A program made the translations under genes and the position numbers. 64,000 nt of DNA from NCBI RefSeq assembly GCF_014174395.1, contig NZ_JABEQD010000002.1:186001-250000 (forward strand), written 5' to 3'. Position 1 is the first letter of the stretch. Every line of letters begins with the position of its first letter. Below, piece after piece: positions 63,269-64,000 of the stretch. The DNA comes from Gluconacetobacter aggeris. GTDB taxonomy: Bacteria; Pseudomonadota; Alphaproteobacteria; Acetobacterales; Acetobacteraceae. Below the pieces are notes generated by a model. That model was not told the origin of the DNA and searched no databases. It saw only the letters and a program-made list of their open reading frames with translations.

Positions 63269-64000
63269 ATGGACGATCTCGACCAACTCGAAGCCCAGAG
63301 CATCTACATCCTGCGCGAGGCGTACCGGAAGCTGAAGCCGCTGGCCATGCTGTGGTCCCTGGGCAAGGATTCCAACGTCATGCTGTGGCTGGCCCGCAAG
63401 GCGTTCCTGGGGCGGGTGCCGTTCCCGGTGATGCATGTCGATACCGGCAAGAAATTCCCCGAGATGTACCGCTTCCGCGACGAATATACCCGCAAGTGGG
63501 AGCTTGAGCTGCTGCTGGGCGACTGCCCGCCGGTCGAGGAGATCGACCCGACCCTGCCCCCGGCCGCCCGCTCCGCCGCGCGCAAGACCGCCGGCCTGGC
63601 GGCGATGATCGAGAAATACAAGCTGGAAGGCGTCATCGCCGGCATCCGCCGCGACGAGCAGGCCACCCGCGCCAAGGAGCGCGTCTTCAGCCCGCGCGGG
63701 TCGAGCCATAAATGGGACGTCCGCAACCAGCCCCCCGAATTCTGGGACCAGTACGCCACCCCGCATGAAGAGGGCGTGCATATCCGCGTCCACCCGCTGC
63801 TGTCGTGGCGCGAAATCGACATCTGGCGCTATATCGAGCGCGAGGGCATCCCGCTGGTCGACCTGTATTTCTCCAGGAACGGCAAGCGCTACCGCTCGCT
63901 GGGCGACCAGGACATCACCAGCCCGATCGAGAGCGACGCCGCGACAGTGGCCGAAGTCATCGCCGAACTCCAGACCACCCGCACGTCCGAGCGCGCCGGC
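63269..64000 (+). CDS. cysD: Sulfate adenylyltransferase subunit 2 CysD, runs off the window
   Basis: Start ATG 63269; 244 codons are visible and no stop is reached. CysD is the PP-loop subunit of ATP sulfurylase and acts with the GTPase CysN. MDDLDQLEAQSIYILREAYRKLKPLAMLWSLGKDSNVMLWLARKAF carries the PP-loop (SLGKDS, usually SGGKDS/SIGKDS). HVDTGKKFPEMYRFRDEY, GIRRDEQATRAKERVFSPRG and HPLLSWREIDIWRYIEREGIPLVDLYFS are signature regions. It follows cysH and is probably in the same operon; cysN should lie beyond the window. Confidence 0.94.
   Translation, partial: MDDLDQLEAQSIYILREAYRKLKPLAMLWSLGKDSNVMLWLARKAFLGRVPFPVMHVDTGKKFPEMYRFRDEYTRKWELELLLGDCPPVEEIDPTLPPAARSAARKTAGLAAMIEKYKLEGVIAGIRRDEQATRAKERVFSPRGSSHKWDVRNQPPEFWDQYATPHEEGVHIRVHPLLSWREIDIWRYIEREGIPLVDLYFSRNGKRYRSLGDQDITSPIESDAATVAEVIAELQTTRTSERAG

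Overview
The window is high-GC, densely coded DNA from an alphaproteobacterium, most likely an acetic acid bacterium (Acetobacteraceae, Gluconacetobacter/Komagataeibacter-like). This rests on the alphaproteobacterial DksA type with almost no zinc-finger cysteines, the metX-metW pair, the GlgX/alpha-glucan phosphorylase pair, type II NADH dehydrogenase next to an AldB-like aldehyde dehydrogenase, and the general style of the proteins. The genus is inferred, not proven. No transposase, integrase, CRISPR array or rRNA was found; one tRNA (Thr, GGT) is present.

Layout. 1-4.9 kb: rarA (cut by the window edge), arfB, two glutathione S-transferases with a divergent LysR regulator, and a broken cation/proton antiporter. 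4.9-10.3 kb: two pirins with a divergent LysR regulator, three small lipoproteins and a GNAT acetyltransferase. 10.4-16.5 kb: a large MscS channel, a TetR regulator facing a NodT-type outer-membrane efflux protein across a clear palindromic operator, dksA and tRNA-Thr. 16.5-20.8 kb: a sparse stretch with two small unknown genes, an amino-acid permease, and an SDR oxidoreductase with a divergent LysR. 21.0-25.8 kb: a four-gene efflux operon with the ytcA-mdtN-mdtO-mdtP order. 26-30.8 kb: aldehyde dehydrogenase, NDH-2, TetR, HAD hydrolase. 31-34.7 kb: three exported proteins of uncertain role. 34.7-36.5 kb: a visibly AT-richer patch with a LOG-family gene and a nucleotidyltransferase. 36.6-43.8 kb: a complete HlyD/ABC/outer-membrane exporter operon and an HPF/cold-shock fusion, lying between a decayed tail of a mannitol dehydrogenase gene and its intact copy. 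44-48.7 kb: glgX-glgP. 49-55 kb: a 7TM-GGDEF-EAL signalling protein, an MFS transporter and a RhlE-type helicase. 55-64 kb: a BadF-type kinase, metW, metX, an OsmC protein, aroC, fabI, pdxH, a UspA protein, cysH and the start of cysD.

How the genes fit together. Four membrane efflux systems (14-15.7, 21-25.8, 36.9-41.4 and 51.6-53.2 kb), two GSTs, two pirins and several one-component regulators indicate heavy investment in xenobiotic and solvent tolerance. glgX and glgP break down glycogen; metX/metW and cysH/cysD serve methionine and sulfate assimilation.

The most novel signal is a family of structured intergenic elements: four full copies of about 150-166 bp and one internally deleted copy of 67 bp. 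Each has complementary ends and variable internal hairpins that keep pairing through compensatory changes, and four of the five have a terminal arm that begins in the TGA stop codon of the neighbouring gene.
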